Shown in pieces: positions 26,990 through 39,600 of a DNA stretch of 64,000 nt. Under the pieces are notes generated by a model. It was given only the letters and a program-made list of their open reading frames with translations. It was not told the origin of the DNA and did no database searches. The DNA is from Hanleya hanleyi. Its lineage: Eukaryota; Mollusca; Polyplacophora; Lepidopleurida; Hanleyidae. The stretch is taken from assembly GCA_036873755.1 (NCBI GenBank), contig JAVTVY010020488.1, forward strand, positions 1-64,000, in the 5' to 3' direction. The stretch's first letter is position 1. The number at the start of each line of letters is the position of its first letter. Position numbers and translations under genes: made by a program.

Positions 26990-29159
26990 CAGGGTTCGCA
27001 CGCCTCCCGGAAATTCCTGGAAACTCCTGGGATTTAATTCTTATCCTGGAATGTCCTGAAATTATCTAGAAGTCCTTAAAACTCCCCATAAAAATGAAAA
27101 TTTGTATTTTTGGTGATCATCTAATATATTGTGCTGCTTGTTTTTGTGTAAATATGTCACCAAGTACGGCAAAACAGAATTATATAACATTAATATAAAA
27201 TTGTAAACACGGAGACGATGATCGCCTTGATCAGACTGCAGCCATGAGTGCCATTCCAACTGTACTGTGCCAAGGGAGACTACTTTGTATTTGTTGGCGT
27301 TAACAGTTTGCGACATTAATGGTAATACATTAGGCCTAACATAAAGTAGTCGACTGTCGTATCGGACCACTGGTCACAGCTCTTCCGCCATTTCTTCTCT
27401 CTTGTTTTCTTGTTTCAGAATACCTAACTTGGTTAGAGCGGTGCTCCGATAAATACTGTGCACGGTGCAAGATCTGCATCAGAACTTTTGATATTTCAAA
27501 CATGGGCGAACCTGCCGTTCGGAGCCGCTCGAAGGGGACGAAACACCGGCAGTTGCTGAAGCAGAACAAGGCTGCTACTTGATTTACCTTTCGATATTTC
27601 TTCGCTGGACCATCAACGACAAACGTAGTACAGGTCACAGCAGCAACAACAACGCAGCTGAATCCTACAGCTCCCACACTTTCTCAATTTGTTAGCCGTA
27701 GCGATTGTATGCAAGCCGAAGTATTGTCGAGTTTGAAAGTAATGAGCTCACATTACTCTTTCAATTCTTGTACAGACGTCCCGCTCCTGTTCCAGCAGAT
27801 GATTCCCGACTCGGAAATAGCAAAAACAATTCTCGTGTGGCGAGGGAAGTGTTGCTATCTGTGTAATTACGGAATTGCACCTTACTTCAAAACATCAACT
27901 AACAAAGAGGATTTTGGATGAAGACAGTTATATCCTTCCTTTTGATGAGAGCCAAAACGGACATACGAAAAATAAGCAAATGGATATATATACATACTCG
28001 GATCTGGGATAAGGATAAGGTAATTTATATAATCCCCATTTCCCAGAAATTAATTTACTTCTTTTTAATCACTGATCGAACAATAGAACTGTGTATTCAT
28101 AATTCGTTTTTTTTCTTAGAAATCACGACTGAATAGGATTTCTAATTTAGCTCTGTATGACAGTCTTCTTCATACGCCGGAACTATAACACCAGGTTCAC
28201 CTTGCTTTCAGGGAATTTCAATTTTCAACTAAATAAAACTACATTGTGTTTATTTCATTACCTTGTTTCTGATCGACATTTATGATATATTTTAGCAGGT
28301 CAGGACACATTACTTTGGGTCCATATGAGCCATGCAACTTCAGAAAATATGGTTGAGCACTTCGAAAAAGGTACAGAGGGACTACGCCTGCAAGAGAAGA
28401 TATCGACAACATTCGAGCATAGTTTACTGAGCGTTAGAAGCTATGGCCTGCCTATTCTCCATGGTGCCTTCAATGATGGTTCAACTGAGTCTAAATGCCC
28501 CATATAGAACCTTTTGAAAAGTTTACACCAACTCTTCAAGGACACGCCTGCTAGAAGGGAAGATCATATGAAATCGACATGAAGTAACATATTTCCGTTG
28601 AAGTTTTGTGCCTATAGATGGATGGAGATTGTTCTTGTTGTACAGAGGGAAATAGACATTTGGCCAAACATCAAAGTATATGTACGCAAGTTCACCCAAG
28701 GGACATTTACAAACCCCAAAACGGCATTGTTTGACACTATTGTATTTTGCACCAAAGATCCACTCATGATGGTAAAATTCCTGTCTTTCCTGTCCATAGC
28801 AAAACTGGTCTCTTACCAAACTGACAAACCAATGAAGCCCTTCATAGCTCAAGATCTGCATAGACTGCTTAGTAGCCTCATAGAGCGCTTTGTGAAGGAG
28901 GATATTGACACATCTTCCATCAACAAACTAATGAAACTGAACCCAAAGGATAAGAAAATCCATCGAAATTACAACAAGGTAGACTTGGGCTTCGCAGCAG
29001 AGCCAGAACTGAAGAAGATTAAATCACCTCCCACTGCTGCAGGTTCTGTCAGTGATACGCAAGTCATGGAACTTAACCCAACCAGGCCTGGGGGGGGGGG
29101 GCAGAATGACCCCTCTACCAAACTTTCTGCGTTATTTCCGGAACGAAAACAGGGGGATC

Positions 29160-29480
29160 ATGGGTAAATTCAAGATAGCGGCCATGTGAGGTACCAGAAA
29201 AGTAATGTGTTTTATTTCACATCACACTAATATTGACTAATTTATCATGCAGTTTTGCAGAGAAATTGCATATATAAAAAATCGAAAAATCTGACCGAAA
29301 AATCGACCAAATTATGCCGTTTTTTTTAAAGTGACGTCACTGTGACGTCATCAAAGCGGCCATCCTCGATTTTTGTTACATTTTCTGGCAGAGCTTGACC
29401 CAAGGGTATAGTGTGGTGAGTTTCAGTCCCCTTGCTCAAGAGGTAAGAAAAATAAAATAATTGGGGGCCCCCGAAATGAC
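29160..29480. repeat. Dispersed repeat, copy A
   Basis: Shares 'agatagcggccatgtg..g.accagaaaagt', 'tttcacatcaca.taatatt', 'ctgaccgaaaaatcgacc', 'gacgtcatcaaagcggccat' and 'cattttc.ggcagagcttgaccca' with 34220-34560. Preceded by a run of 13 G (near 29089) and followed by C- and G-rich runs. Confidence 0.75.
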
Positions 29481-29841
29481 ACCCCCTCCCCCCCAGGCCT
29501 GGACAGGTCCCAAAAAGGCCTGGTTGAAGACCTCAACCAAATTGTTATAAAATTGTCCCCTGAAGTACCCTCTGACGAACAACATGTCATGCCTTGACCC
29601 TAGGAAGATGGCCGCCTCGAAGAAACGACTGTCTTGATAAAATGCGAAAAACCCATGCAGTCCTGGGAACTAGTCGTGTCAGAGGTGGTGCATCAACCTG
29701 TGATGATATACTTCAACAGTTTGACGAATTTATTGACACCACGGTTGCTGGTAGTCCATGGCAACACATCATCAATTGGTGCATTATGGACTGGACACTG
29801 CATATTGATGCATATTACCCTGGACACTGATCAGCCCAGCC

Positions 29842-29936
29842 AGTACAGCACCCGGTCACCCATCCAAGTACCGACCGAGCTTAACGTTGCTTAACTTCGG
29901 TGATTTAACGAGAACCGGTGTGTCCAACGCTATAAG
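29842..29936 (-). ncRNA. 5S rRNA-derived sequence (pseudogene or 5S-type SINE head)
   Basis: On the minus strand the sequence reads 'acaccggttctcgt..aatcaccgaagttaagcaacg', then 'gtacttggatgggtgacc', then 'gggtgctgta'. This is the order of 5S rRNA with its internal A and C boxes, but the bases between the last two parts are missing and several positions differ. It is therefore not a functional 5S gene; a 5S-derived SINE or pseudogene is likely. It sits inside the hAT-like remnant. Confidence 0.8.
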
Positions 29937-30459
29937 CCGTACCTGCAGTATGGGGGGTGGTTAAGCAGCTTCTTCTGTTATTCAAGGGCAAGTCTCGGTG
30001 GAACGGGGATTTTCTGTCAACCGTCAGATGGAGGTGGAAAACGCGAAGGAGGATTCGGTCATTGCCCAGCGACTGATTTGTGGCCACAGTGTGGGTAGCA
30101 TACAGAATGTGACACTTATCCAAACAACTACTGGCATCTGCATCATCAGCTAGACAGAAGTATATGGTATATCTAGAGGAGTAAAGGAAGGAGAATTTGA
30201 ATGCAAAAGCTGCAGAGAAAAGGAAAACAGTAATAGAGGAGATTGATGAACTGATGAAAAAGAGAAAACGATTGGAAAGTGATGTGAGTGCATTACAGAA
30301 ATCCGCTGATGAGTATTCAGAGAAGGTGACATCAGATGACATAAGACATCTTGTAGAGAAATTGCGCCAAAACTCCTGGAAAAAAGATTATTTTTTACCT
30401 GGAAAAGTCATGGAATTTTGTTCTTGTGTAAGTGTATAAACCCTAATGCACTGTATATT

Positions 30460-32355
30460 AACATGTCAGAACAAGACGTCAAAGAAATGCCCAGGAAATC
30501 TCCGACATCATTTCGGCGGCCAGCACATCTCATCAGGTTTTGGTGAAGGAGCGATACGTCATCAAATTGTGTGTAGTCGTATTGGACTATGGCCTTTATC
30601 ATGGTATTCGTGGTATGCATGGTAGAGTAGCTCTCACAAAATGTTAACATCCAAGGTGACGAACATGACGTTCGTCCATCTTTTCTGAACTTGAATGATG
30701 GAGGCACGACGTCCGTGATCATTGGTACAGGCCATTGGGAATTTCGGAGGGATCTCGGGGCCGTTGGTCGAACTTGCGCTGTTGGGCAGTAGCAAAAAAG
30801 GGCATTTGATTTCGGAGTTTTGGGGCGGAGAGGAGGATTGATCTTATAACCTGGTCAGTGAATCATCAGCTTCAGTCTGTATCCACCCTCTGACCGGGAA
30901 CCATGTCAAGTATGTACACGTTATGTCAGAAAACATCTCGTCGTGGCAATATGCTCTGACACATTCAAGATATATATAACCAAGAAACAGAACAGCGCCA
31001 CGCTATTGGTCCACCAGGTCCAGTAGAACATCCCTATATGATGAGGTTCCGCGGTTTGACAAAGTATGGAAAGACGACCTGGGTTAACAGAATTTCGCAG
31101 AGGACCAATCATCTTTACTCAACTGTCTAGTGCTACAACCAGTGGCAGCCCGCCTATAAAACTACGCCGTTAATCAATGTGAGCTTCATCCCAGACATTC
31201 CGCACGATATCGATCAAGCGTATTACTTCGACTCCGAGCAGATCAAGCGTATTACTTCGATCCCGGGCAGACCAACAGGTAGTATTAGATGATCTGATGG
31301 ATGCCACCAAGGACAATTCAAACTTGTTTACCAAGGATCCCATCATCGAATCTGTCCGTCATATTTTGACAAAGAATCTCTTTCTCCAGGGGAAGGCGTC
31401 CAGATATACTGCCTTGTACTGTTAATGCTTCGTATTGTTCGCCAATCACATCGCCAGAGCACAAATCCGCGTGTTCGGAAGCCGAATTCATCGGCAGCAC
31501 ATCGACTTTTTCATGTAGGCCTTTCAGAGCGCATCAGGTCGTCCGTTCCTGCTCGAGGAAGCCCATGCCCTGAATATCTTCGATTGACGACTCACCTGTT
31601 ACCCGCTAGGGGTCCACCATCAAGTCAGAATATGAGCATGTGATGAGCCCAATGTGGAGAAAATTGTCCTAGCTGGGTTAGAAGATAGGAGCCCCACACT
31701 CGTGGCCAAGGGACATTCTTAGCTTCCACACCGGGTCCATTTCTTACCACCAGTTCGGAATACTCTCATCGACCAAACTTGTATAAGGGGATAACGCGGA
31801 CAACGCTGTGAACACAAGGCTAAGGCTATGGCGGCATCTTTTCAAAGAAAGCTTGGACGCCGAAGTGGGCGAGATGTCGGAGGCTACTGAAACCAAGTTT
31901 CACCGCAAGGGGCATTCGAAAAAGGAAGCTCATAACACACTGGCACCCACACTTCGATGAGTTTAACGTCACGAGTATATTGTGATCCATAGATCAAGTC
32001 GTTTGACAAGGACCTGTGATTCATATGGAGATCGACCGAACAGCTTCGATGTCGAAACCCGGAATTGTGGCCTATGCCACAACGGTGGCTCAAAAGAAAC
32101 ACCTGTTTCAATGCATCACTAGGATCAAAATCCTAAATCACCCCTCACAATATACCACAAAACAGGATCTTTATTTTTCACTATGAACACCACGACATTC
32201 ACGTTGACTATAAGGTAAATTTCGAATCTGACAAAGGGGATGTTTTGGCCGATGCGTAACGTCAACCCGACGTTAACGTCGATGCTATTATTAACGCCGC
32301 TCACGCTGGGACCACCAATTCAGCTCAGCGTTGCTGATTTATAGCGTGGATGACA
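30460..32355. other. Unassigned host DNA, possible eroded coding remnants
   Basis: A CCAATCATC word (about 31106) and 'CCTATAAAACTACG' (about 31153) resemble a core promoter. They are followed by a 29-bp tandem duplication ('gatcaagcgtattacttcga', about 31209-31267) and a short open stretch. No family is recognised. It may be an old retroelement or viral relic. Confidence 0.3.
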
Positions 32356-32359
32356 TCTA

Positions 32360-32592
32360 AAGGGTGAGGGAGGGAAGGAGGGAATTTAGCTTAATGTTAC
32401 ACTCAAGTTTGTTTCACTCATATGGTGACAGGCAGTTTGGTTGGTGGAGGAAGCCGGAGTACCCGGAGAGAACCACCGCCCTTCGGCAAGTAACACAGAC
32501 TTTCACACATGGACCAGCTGGGCTCGAACCCGTGCCGGTTCAGCGATGTGAGGCTAGCGGTCACCAGCGAAGCGCCTTAGACCTCCAAAGGG
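32360..32592 (-). repeat. tRNA-derived SINE
   Basis: On the minus strand an A-box-like 'ggtctaaggcgct' (about 32583) and a B box 'gggttcgagcc' (32531-32521) are followed by a body with 'ctctccgggtactccggcttcctcca', a phrase common in animal tRNA SINE bodies, and a C/T-rich tail (32360-32390). Confidence 0.7.
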
Positions 32593-32599
32593 TGATCAG

Positions 32600-33930
32600 G
32601 GTATGTCTTCTAGTGCATAAAAAACCCCAGATACTGCTCAAAGAGGATACCAACAGAACCACCCGAGCCCAGATTATACTCATCCTGCATGAGGCAATTC
32701 AGATATTTATGGAGACGGGAGATTAAACCTTAGCGTCTCTCAACGGACACAACAGTCATGAAGTAGAACTCCAGAGCAACTGATTGAGGATATGGCGTTG
32801 ACATCATCTGTGAAAGCAGCCCTAGCCGAAGCTCAGCCGTCAAAACGGCTTACATATATATTTGCTCTGCTGCTGTAGTTGTAGTACTAAGATCGAGAAG
32901 CCAGAAACCGAGGTGCACACTGAGGCAGTTACCCTTAACCACTGTCGTTCTCGGTAGAGAGTTCCACTTTCGCTTGCAAATGAGTAGTTGGCGTACACTG
33001 CCGTTACAAACAAGAATGGTTCCAGGCGTATCCTTTTGTGAAATTGTGGATCATCCTTCCTTGTCGTTCTCGGTAGAGAGTTTCACTTCCATTTGCGCAC
33101 GCGCGATATCCGTTGGGAAACCCCGATGTCTCCACATCTCGTTGTTCTAGATAGAGCTCTACCTTCGGGCATTCAGGGTTAGGTTAAACGAATGTCGCCA
33201 TCTCAAACTACACATTGTTGTTATCATGCCCAGCTATAGGAAGAAAGTGTCTGACGCTCGATGATTGGATGAAACCGAAAATGACTGAAGTTAGTGAATT
33301 TAGTGATTTATTATAGAGAAAATTGTAACCGTCCAAAGTCTGTGCTCCGTGCAGGAAATTGTTTCGTTCATTGATAAATCAGCGAAAACATTTTGCCCGG
33401 CACTACACACAATGGCTGGCGCCTGTTGCTACAAACTTCAACTGGTAGGGCAACTTGAAAATCCAAAAACTGTAATGTTCTATCCTTGTAGTTCTGCGTG
33501 ACAGAACAGGATAACTGGTAAACTAATGTAAATATAGATCCGACCAAAAATGTAGGCTATGTAACATGGGAATACATAGGGTGGAGGGAGGGTGTTTTTT
33601 TCCGGGACGACAACAAAACACAGCTGGACATTTGTGACTTTGTGACTTTATATATACTAATGTCAGATATACCATATTTCCCGCGTTTAAAAGAGATATC
33701 ATATATGTCAGTTTGAGTTTTGCAATTGCAGTTTGACAGATACGTCAGTTTGGTATCTTCTTTTGTTTTGTGACAGATACGTCACATGAAGCTGACTAAC
33801 TTTACGTAGATAAAATGCCACTTCCAAACTATATAGTTCTTCCATGTCAAACAAGTGCCTGGGCGGAATTTACATGTGGTTTTAACACGCTCTGCATGCA
33901 TGCAAGCCCCAACTATCAAACGCATTTAGA
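32600..33930. repeat. Mostly non-coding; degenerate repeat at 32935-33180
   Basis: 'gtcgttctcggtagagagttccactttcgcttgc' recurs with changes at about 32943, 33064 and 33140. The rest shows no ORF, RNA or repeat that I recognise. Confidence 0.5.
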
Positions 33931-33939
33931 TTTTCTCCC

Positions 33940-34560
33940 CTACCAAACATTAATATTTACTAATTTACCATACAGAAATTGCACAAATAAATAAAATGGA
34001 AAAATCTGACCGAAAAACCGACCAAAATATGTTGTTTTTGAAGATAGGCGGTAAATTTACAAGCTGGCATTGTGAGCTCTCACAGTACAGTACAAACTAT
34101 TGCGGCACAAAGGTGTGAAAGAGCTCTGTCCTTGAACCGTCCATACACATGATGTAGACTACCTGAACACGATTAATTCTTTTGAAGCTTTAGGCTACGA
34201 TTTAACTCAGGATTTCGGTTTTTCAAGATGGCGGCCAGGTGGGGCACCAGAAAAGTGATGTTTTTGTCATATTTCTTCAAAATTTCTGCTTTTCCGCGAT
34301 GAAAAGTGAGCAAAAACTATTTCACATCACAATAATATTTAATCATTTATCATACAGTTTTTGCGGAGAAATTACATAAATTCGGGAAATCTGACCGAAA
34401 AATCGACCCCAAAATGTCGTTTTTGAAAATGTCGTTTTTGAAAATGACGTCATCAAAGCGGCCATTTTGAATTTTATTACATTTTCCGGTAGAGCTTGAC
34501 CCAACAGTACGGTGTGGTAAGTTTCAACCCCTTGGCCGCCCCCCCCCCCCTCCCAAAAGC
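33940..34560. repeat. Dispersed repeat, copies B (partial) and C
   Basis: Bases 34220-34560 match 29160-29480. Bases 33940-34070 match only its 'tttac.aatttaccatacag...ctgaccgaaaaaccgacc' part. Copy C holds an internal duplication of 'tgtcgtttttgaaaa' (about 34418-34448). Confidence 0.75.
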
Positions 34561-35140
34561 CCAGGCCAGATAGGGTTAAACTGGCGTTTCTGAGAGGACT
34601 CAAAATTAAAAGAGAAAAAAAAGGAAATGCGATTCCATCTTTCCAAGGGGATAACTCAATGCGAGTTGTCGGTTTCAAGGCAAAATTGGGGTGATTTACC
34701 AAGCTACCATATGCAAATAGGATAGAAAATGAGAGAGTAATCGAACTGGCGTATCGGACTTCAAAATCACCAATCATTTGTGTGAAATGCCATCCTCTTT
34801 TAAATAAAGCTATTTTATTATATCCGTCGGCGACTGATCAATATAGCTCGTCTGTCTCAAAACAAACTGAAGAAAAATATCAAAGTGATGCCGTAAGCGC
34901 TATGATGATCATCCAGGAAAGCGGACAGGCACGGTAATAAGTGAATAAACGGAAAACGCGCGGTCGAAACTGGCCTGTCCGCCGCAAGCACTTCATTTAC
35001 CTAACGCCATAAGCCTGAAAACCCTCGGTCTATTAGCCTATTATCATCCCACAGCACATACCCGTACCTTAGTAGTAATTCGAGCTCCGTACCAATAATA
35101 AAAATATGGACTTGGGATACCGGCATGCTAATTAGGAACT
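34560..35140. other. Non-coding host DNA
   Basis: A 144-codon frame on the minus strand (34343-34777) crosses the repeat and has no domain. Nothing else is seen. Confidence 0.4.
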
Positions 35141-35500
35141 TTCCCAAACTAACTGTGCGGAAGATAACAATTGAGCACGCCTATGAAAACATTATTTCTT
35201 TTCTATTGCGCTAATAAAATTGATTATCAAAAAAGATTATAATGAAAGGTTGGAAAATATGGTGAGCTTTGACATCCATTCTCTCTGTTGAAAAAAACTC
35301 TTCCACTGATATTGGTACGATGCTCCCGTCTCGGTTAGCATCGTGCCATTATCAGTGGATGAGTTTATGTGGTCCCTCAAATGGGGAGTGATTCTATCAG
35401 CTGAGTCCGGCTTTGTGGGACATACGTCGAAATAGGTCTATTTGTATCTCTCTGTTAATCAATTTCACGATGGAAACAACAGTTAAACTCGAGAAAGAAA
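35140..35500. repeat. Inverted, diverged copy of the 3104-3480 repeat
   Basis: 'gagcacgcctatgaaaacattatttctt', 'aaattgattatcaa' and 'ttcacgatggaa.caacagttaaactcgag' match the 3.1-3.5 kb region in reverse order. A near-perfect inverted repeat with ~28-bp arms (35298-35325 and 35337-35364) is internal to it. Confidence 0.75.
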
Positions 35501-37300
35501 TTCCATCTTGTAATTTGTTTGTCGTATTCGATTGTGACTTGTATGAAAGCAGACGTTCCTTTACTCACCCGACTTGTGAAATGGAATCTCTCAAATGAAT
35601 ACCAGCCCTTGACACATGTACATTTCACACAACTGTGCAAAAAACTCAATAAATGCACAGTTAGAAAGTTGTTATAGACAAGTATTATAGAATTCAAAAC
35701 AACCGCGGGGATGAAATGTTCGAGATTGCATAACAGAGATAACTAATCCATTATATCACAATTGGAGCATGTCCGGTAAACTGATTTGTTTAACAGCTTG
35801 TTTGTTTCATAGGGACTAGAATATAACCCTATCAACAATCACATACATGTATTACTGCAACATTGATCTACAATTTGTTAATGTCTACTTAGCAATCATG
35901 CATTGCATAAGATGTATTTTTAGAACTTTGACAACATCATGTAGGTTAACAAAAAAATGTGATCTAGTAGGCTTGACTGCAGTTGACTCATTTTAGAAAT
36001 ACATAGCAAAAGCTGACCTGGCTCAACTGGCTAAGGACTTAATTGATTGGGGAAAAATGCGTGAAGCTTTTGATAGAGCCCGACCACATTCTTAGCTCTA
36101 ATTATACTCTTATACTTTTCTTTATAGCTCATAATCAAATCAAGTAATTTGCTTCTGGAAATATAGATCGGGGTCTGTTATCTTCAACAATTTTCTGGTC
36201 TATTCTGACTTAATTGCACATGGAACATGGATTCGGAGAACTTAAAGTGGACAGATAGGATTTGACCTTTGGAAAATAGGCCAAGGACAGTGATATTCAA
36301 TAGACTTCAGGTCCAGGAATATGTGATATAAATTTGGAAAATGTAGACATAATCCTTCAAGAAATATCGAACTAAATAGAATATATCTGACCTTGTCAGA
36401 GGTCAGTCTTCTTCGGCACACCTCTGGACCATTGCCAGATGTATACATGGTATCAATTTGGAAAATCTAGCTATATTTCTTCATGTTATATCATAATAAA
36501 CAGTATATGACATTGGAAAAGGTCAATGTCAGTTAACTGAGATAAGATTCTGGATAATCACCAGTTCCATATCTAATATGAATTTGGAAACCCTAGCTTT
36601 AATCCTTCAAAACATATAGCAAAATAAATGATTATTCAGATGACAGTTACCTATTCGCCCACTAGCGGTGGATCGCGGAACTAACGGGACAATACCTAAA
36701 TGATGGTATTGTCCCGTAGAACACGTGTACCAAGTTTGGTAGCGCTAAAGCACTTGCAAGGGTGTCAACGGAAGCCATCTATGAGAATTGGCACCCGACA
36801 GGGCTTCGTTAGCAGTTGGTAACGTAGCCCAAATATCCATCAAGAGCTTTTGTACATGCATGTGGGATATATCTTACAATGTGCACTGTACCTCTTTGCG
36901 ATGTATTAATTCATGAAGACAGACACAGGAATTAATTATGAACAATGGCTAGCTACTGAATGCTGGATCTGATGCTTAGTAATTAGCTAGTATATATATA
37001 TACTAAGTACAGCTTCTGTACATATACACTATCCAATGGTTGCATATGGTCTGTCGTATTTATATACTCAGCACATAGGCAAAAACAATTTAGACAATGG
37101 CTAGCTAGTGAATGCCGAATCTGACGCTTATCTGTACTATCATTTAAGTATGGTCTCGTAGTATACGTGTACCAAGTTTGGTGGCTCTAAACCACTTGCA
37201 AAAAGGGTGTCAACGGACGCTAAATATCTGTGACGGACATACAGACGGACATGAAAAGATGCGTGTAAGAAATGTCCGACGCCCGTCTAACACTGAATCA
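35500..37300. repeat. Non-coding; two degenerate repeat zones
   Basis: At 36180-36640 a ~122-bp unit with 'atttggaaaat.tag.catattccttca' recurs three or four times (about 36330, 36453, 36574). At 36714-36780 and 37155-37222 the phrase 'cgtgtaccaagtttggt.gc.ctaaa.cacttgcaa' is duplicated, with 'tggctagctactgaatgc' also doubled between them. No gene is seen. Confidence 0.55.
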
Positions 37301-37749
37301 CACCAGAGCTAGGTTGATCCTCCATGCCCCCAGTTCCCAAAATTGGAATTACAAGCGTCTAGCCCGTCATTCATAATCCAGCCGTCGTCCATTAGAGAAT
37401 ATCCGCGTCCATAATCCAAAGACCTATTCCATATTCCATATAACAGTATTAGCACCAAATTCAAAAAGACAATCATAGTATCCATAAACATAGGCTTGTT
37501 TCCTGCAAGAGAGAAGCGGGCAACAGTTTTCAATGATGCCGGCAAGACATCATGATGTTCCAAAAATATCAAATCCGTATCGCTGATCAGTATTCTTAAT
37601 CCATAATATTCGTTGTAAAGTTTTCATCTAAAGAATGATGTATCTCAGTCACGCTTTGATTGTGACTGTTCATATGAGTACCATGAGGATCTTGAAGTAC
37701 ATGGGTTCATACGGCCCCTAGCCCCGGGTTAAGCGGAATTAGACACAAG
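37300..37749 (-). repeat. 3' tail of the reverse transcriptase element
   Basis: Sequence downstream of the ORF on the minus strand. Its phrases 'gtcgtccatta', 'cataatccagagacct', 'attagcacc.aat' and 'aatgatgcc..caaga' recur at 39690-40130 after the second relic. Confidence 0.65.
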
Positions 37750-38679
37750 TTACGAAACGTAGCGCCATAGATCTTGCACGCTACGTTCGTATTTTGCTAT
37801 CAGCATGCGATATGTATCGCCAAATTTGAGAAACTTTGAGTGGAGGCGCTTGGTGGAATAGCCCTGTTTTATAAGTTTCTGCAACAATGTTTTGTGACGT
37901 TGATTAAAATCATCACATTTAACACAGGATCTAGCAAATGCTACTAAGCGAGATATGTATACGCCATATGCAGGTCCCACTGGAATATTACTATCCAGAA
38001 AGGGATAGTTTACGATGTCGAAATTGTAATCATCTCTTTTGTCATAAAGTCGACGAGAGAGAATGCCCGCTTCATTTTTATAGAGATAGAGATCTAAATA
38101 AGATGTGCCTGTAGGGCTATCTGTAGTTTCCTTCAAATCCAGTGAAGGTGGATATATATCCTTCACTGCGTCATTTATATAGCGATTATCCACAGCGAGA
38201 AGATCGTCTATATAGCGTTTGGTGAATGAGAAGGAACGGGCTTTGAATGGATCGGTTTTTGAAAGCGCCTGCATATAGTCATATTCATAAGAGAACAGAT
38301 ACAGGTCAGCCAACAGGGGTGCACAATTAGTACCCATTGGAATACCTATATGCTGCTGATATATTGTGTTGCCAAATTTCACATAGATATTTTTAATGAG
38401 AAATTCAAGCAACTCTATAAACAAAGAAACATCCCATGAATGATATCTCTTGTATGTAGTCGAGCTAAAGAATGCTTTATGGCTTCCGACATTAATATAT
38501 CTACGATCAGTTTTCTTGAACACAGATACTATTAATGAACTTAGACGGTCAATAAGGTCCTGATGAGGGATTGTAGTATAGAGAGTCGAGAAATCCCATG
38601 TGGATACATGTCTGTACGGTATGTGACCTTTAGCATCAAGTTCTTCCGTAAGACATTTTGAGTTTTTCAATATCCACAT
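37750..38679 (-). CDS. Penelope-like reverse transcriptase, 5'-truncated
   Basis: The ORF encodes 309 aa from the ATG; the frame stays open upstream to about 38803 with a duplicated 10-codon phrase (LQEVKADLHA). Motif A: 'STWDFSTLYTTIPH'. Motif B: 'IGIPMGTNCAPLLADLYLF'. Motif C: 'RYIDDLL'. Then 'SYLDLYLYKNEAG' and 'LYDKRDDYNFDIVNYPF'. The order and the downstream 'YISRLVAFARSC' phrase fit Penelope-like elements; other non-LTR-like relatives are possible. No endonuclease domain is visible downstream, and the N-terminal part is missing, so the copy is probably dead. Polymerase motifs themselves are intact. Confidence 0.75.
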   Translation of the reverse strand: MWILKNSKCLTEELDAKGHIPYRHVSTWDFSTLYTTIPHQDLIDRLSSLIVSVFKKTDRRYINVGSHKAFFSSTTYKRYHSWDVSLFIELLEFLIKNIYVKFGNTIYQQHIGIPMGTNCAPLLADLYLFSYEYDYMQALSKTDPFKARSFSFTKRYIDDLLAVDNRYINDAVKDIYPPSLDLKETTDSPTGTSYLDLYLYKNEAGILSRRLYDKRDDYNFDIVNYPFLDSNIPVGPAYGVYISRLVAFARSCVKCDDFNQRHKTLLQKLIKQGYSTKRLHSKFLKFGDTYRMLIAKYERSVQDLWRYVS

Positions 38680-38829
38680 ACATTCAACGCCAGAGTTCTT
38701 AGAAATAGTGGCGCAATACCTTTCCCAAAATGCTTTTACCTCCTGAAGGGCATGAAGATCTGCTTTTACCTCCTGAAGGGTCTGAAGATCTGACCCACTA
38801 AATTACCATACTTGAAATTCGCTCGAGTT

Positions 38830-39600
38830 GGGATACAGCGATTTGTTTTTCCAAGGGAAAAAATCCTTGCTGAAAATAACGGTCGACAATAAAGTACCTG
38901 CCTCTAATCTCGAAGAAAACACGGGATATTGATGACAAAGACTGTAGACAATAAATATCTTGTCCCTCTTGAACCAGCGTCTTAGTTCGAAGGAAACCAT
39001 CGGTCAGTGTAGGAAATGACGGTCGACAATAAATCGTTTGCCTCTACTCTCGAAGCAGTCTTTCAGTGTGAAGGAAAACACAGGTCATTGTCGACAATGT
39101 CGGTCGAGAATAAAGTTTCACCCCTAGATAGCCACTTTCAGAACTCGAGAAGCGGTACTATACTCCTGAACAGACAGTACAACTATAGCCTGCGAAGTAT
39201 CCTCTTAACAAAAACTGAGTTTGGCTAATGCCGAATCACGTTAAAACTAACTCTATCCAAGTCCATGTTCGGAGGCCCATCCAGTCAGTCAAGGCAGAGA
39301 AGAGAATAGAGCAGTATATATGTTTTGGTTTAAAGGAAGAAAAAAACATTCAGTCATTTTCGACAATGACTGGCGACAATAGATTCCTTGATCCTGACTG
39401 ATAGATTGCTTCTCACAAACCAGCGATTAAGTCTGACGGAAAAGACTGGACATTGTCGACAGCAACGGTCGACAATAATTTCTCGTCTTGGAAATTCTTG
39501 CTCTTGAAAATGTTGGAGCATATATCTTGGTCCAAATGGAAACATTTGTCATTGTCGACAATGACAGCTGTCAAAACAATCTGTCAACGGGTCCTGCCCT
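38830..39600. repeat. Degenerate repeats with ATTGTCGACAAT palindrome, minus-type
   Basis: Units of roughly 110-120 bp carry 'cattgtcgacaatg.cggtcgacaataaa' and 'cctctactctcgaa.cagt.tttcagt.tgaaggaaa'. Copies are near 38876, 39016, 39090, 39355 and 39450-39560. Confidence 0.7.

Larger units (their letters stand above)
27502..30440 (+). pseudogene. hAT-like transposase pseudogene
   Basis: Fragments in order: a start at 27502 (MGEPAVRSRSKG) with an early in-frame stop; 27709-27918 with 'EVLSSLKVMSSHYSFNSC' and 'YGIAPYFKT'; 'FDESQNGHTKNKQMDI' (about 27940-27985) in another frame; 28325-28500 with 'SHATSENMVEHF' and 'SYGLPILHGAFNDG'; 28598-29040 with 'WPNIKVYV', 'DPLMMVKFLSFLS' and 'FVKEDI'; and a C-terminal piece (30197-30390) with 'EEIDELMKKRKRLESDVSAL'. 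These phrases match a widespread animal transposase family that I place near hAT. GT at 28020 and AG at 28297-28298 flank a likely intron. Several frameshifts and stops make it inactive. Confidence 0.6.
26990..30450 (+). mobile_element. Decayed hAT-like DNA transposon
   Basis: The left end near 26990 (CAGGGTTCGCACG then 'tcctggaaactcctgggattt') and the right end near 30400-30446 ('cctggaaaagtcatggaatttt...aaccct') look like inverted termini. Between them lie fragments of one transposase-type protein in order (27502-30440). The right part is interrupted by other repeats, including the 5S-derived piece at 29842. I could not see a clean 8-bp target duplication. Confidence 0.6.

Noticed and set aside
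29842..29936. Functional 5S rRNA gene
   Set aside because: Part of the 3' domain is missing and no T-run terminator follows at the right place.
31140..31270. LTR or promoter of a retroelement at the TATAAAA word
   Set aside because: No second LTR, primer-binding site or polymerase is seen nearby; left as unassigned.
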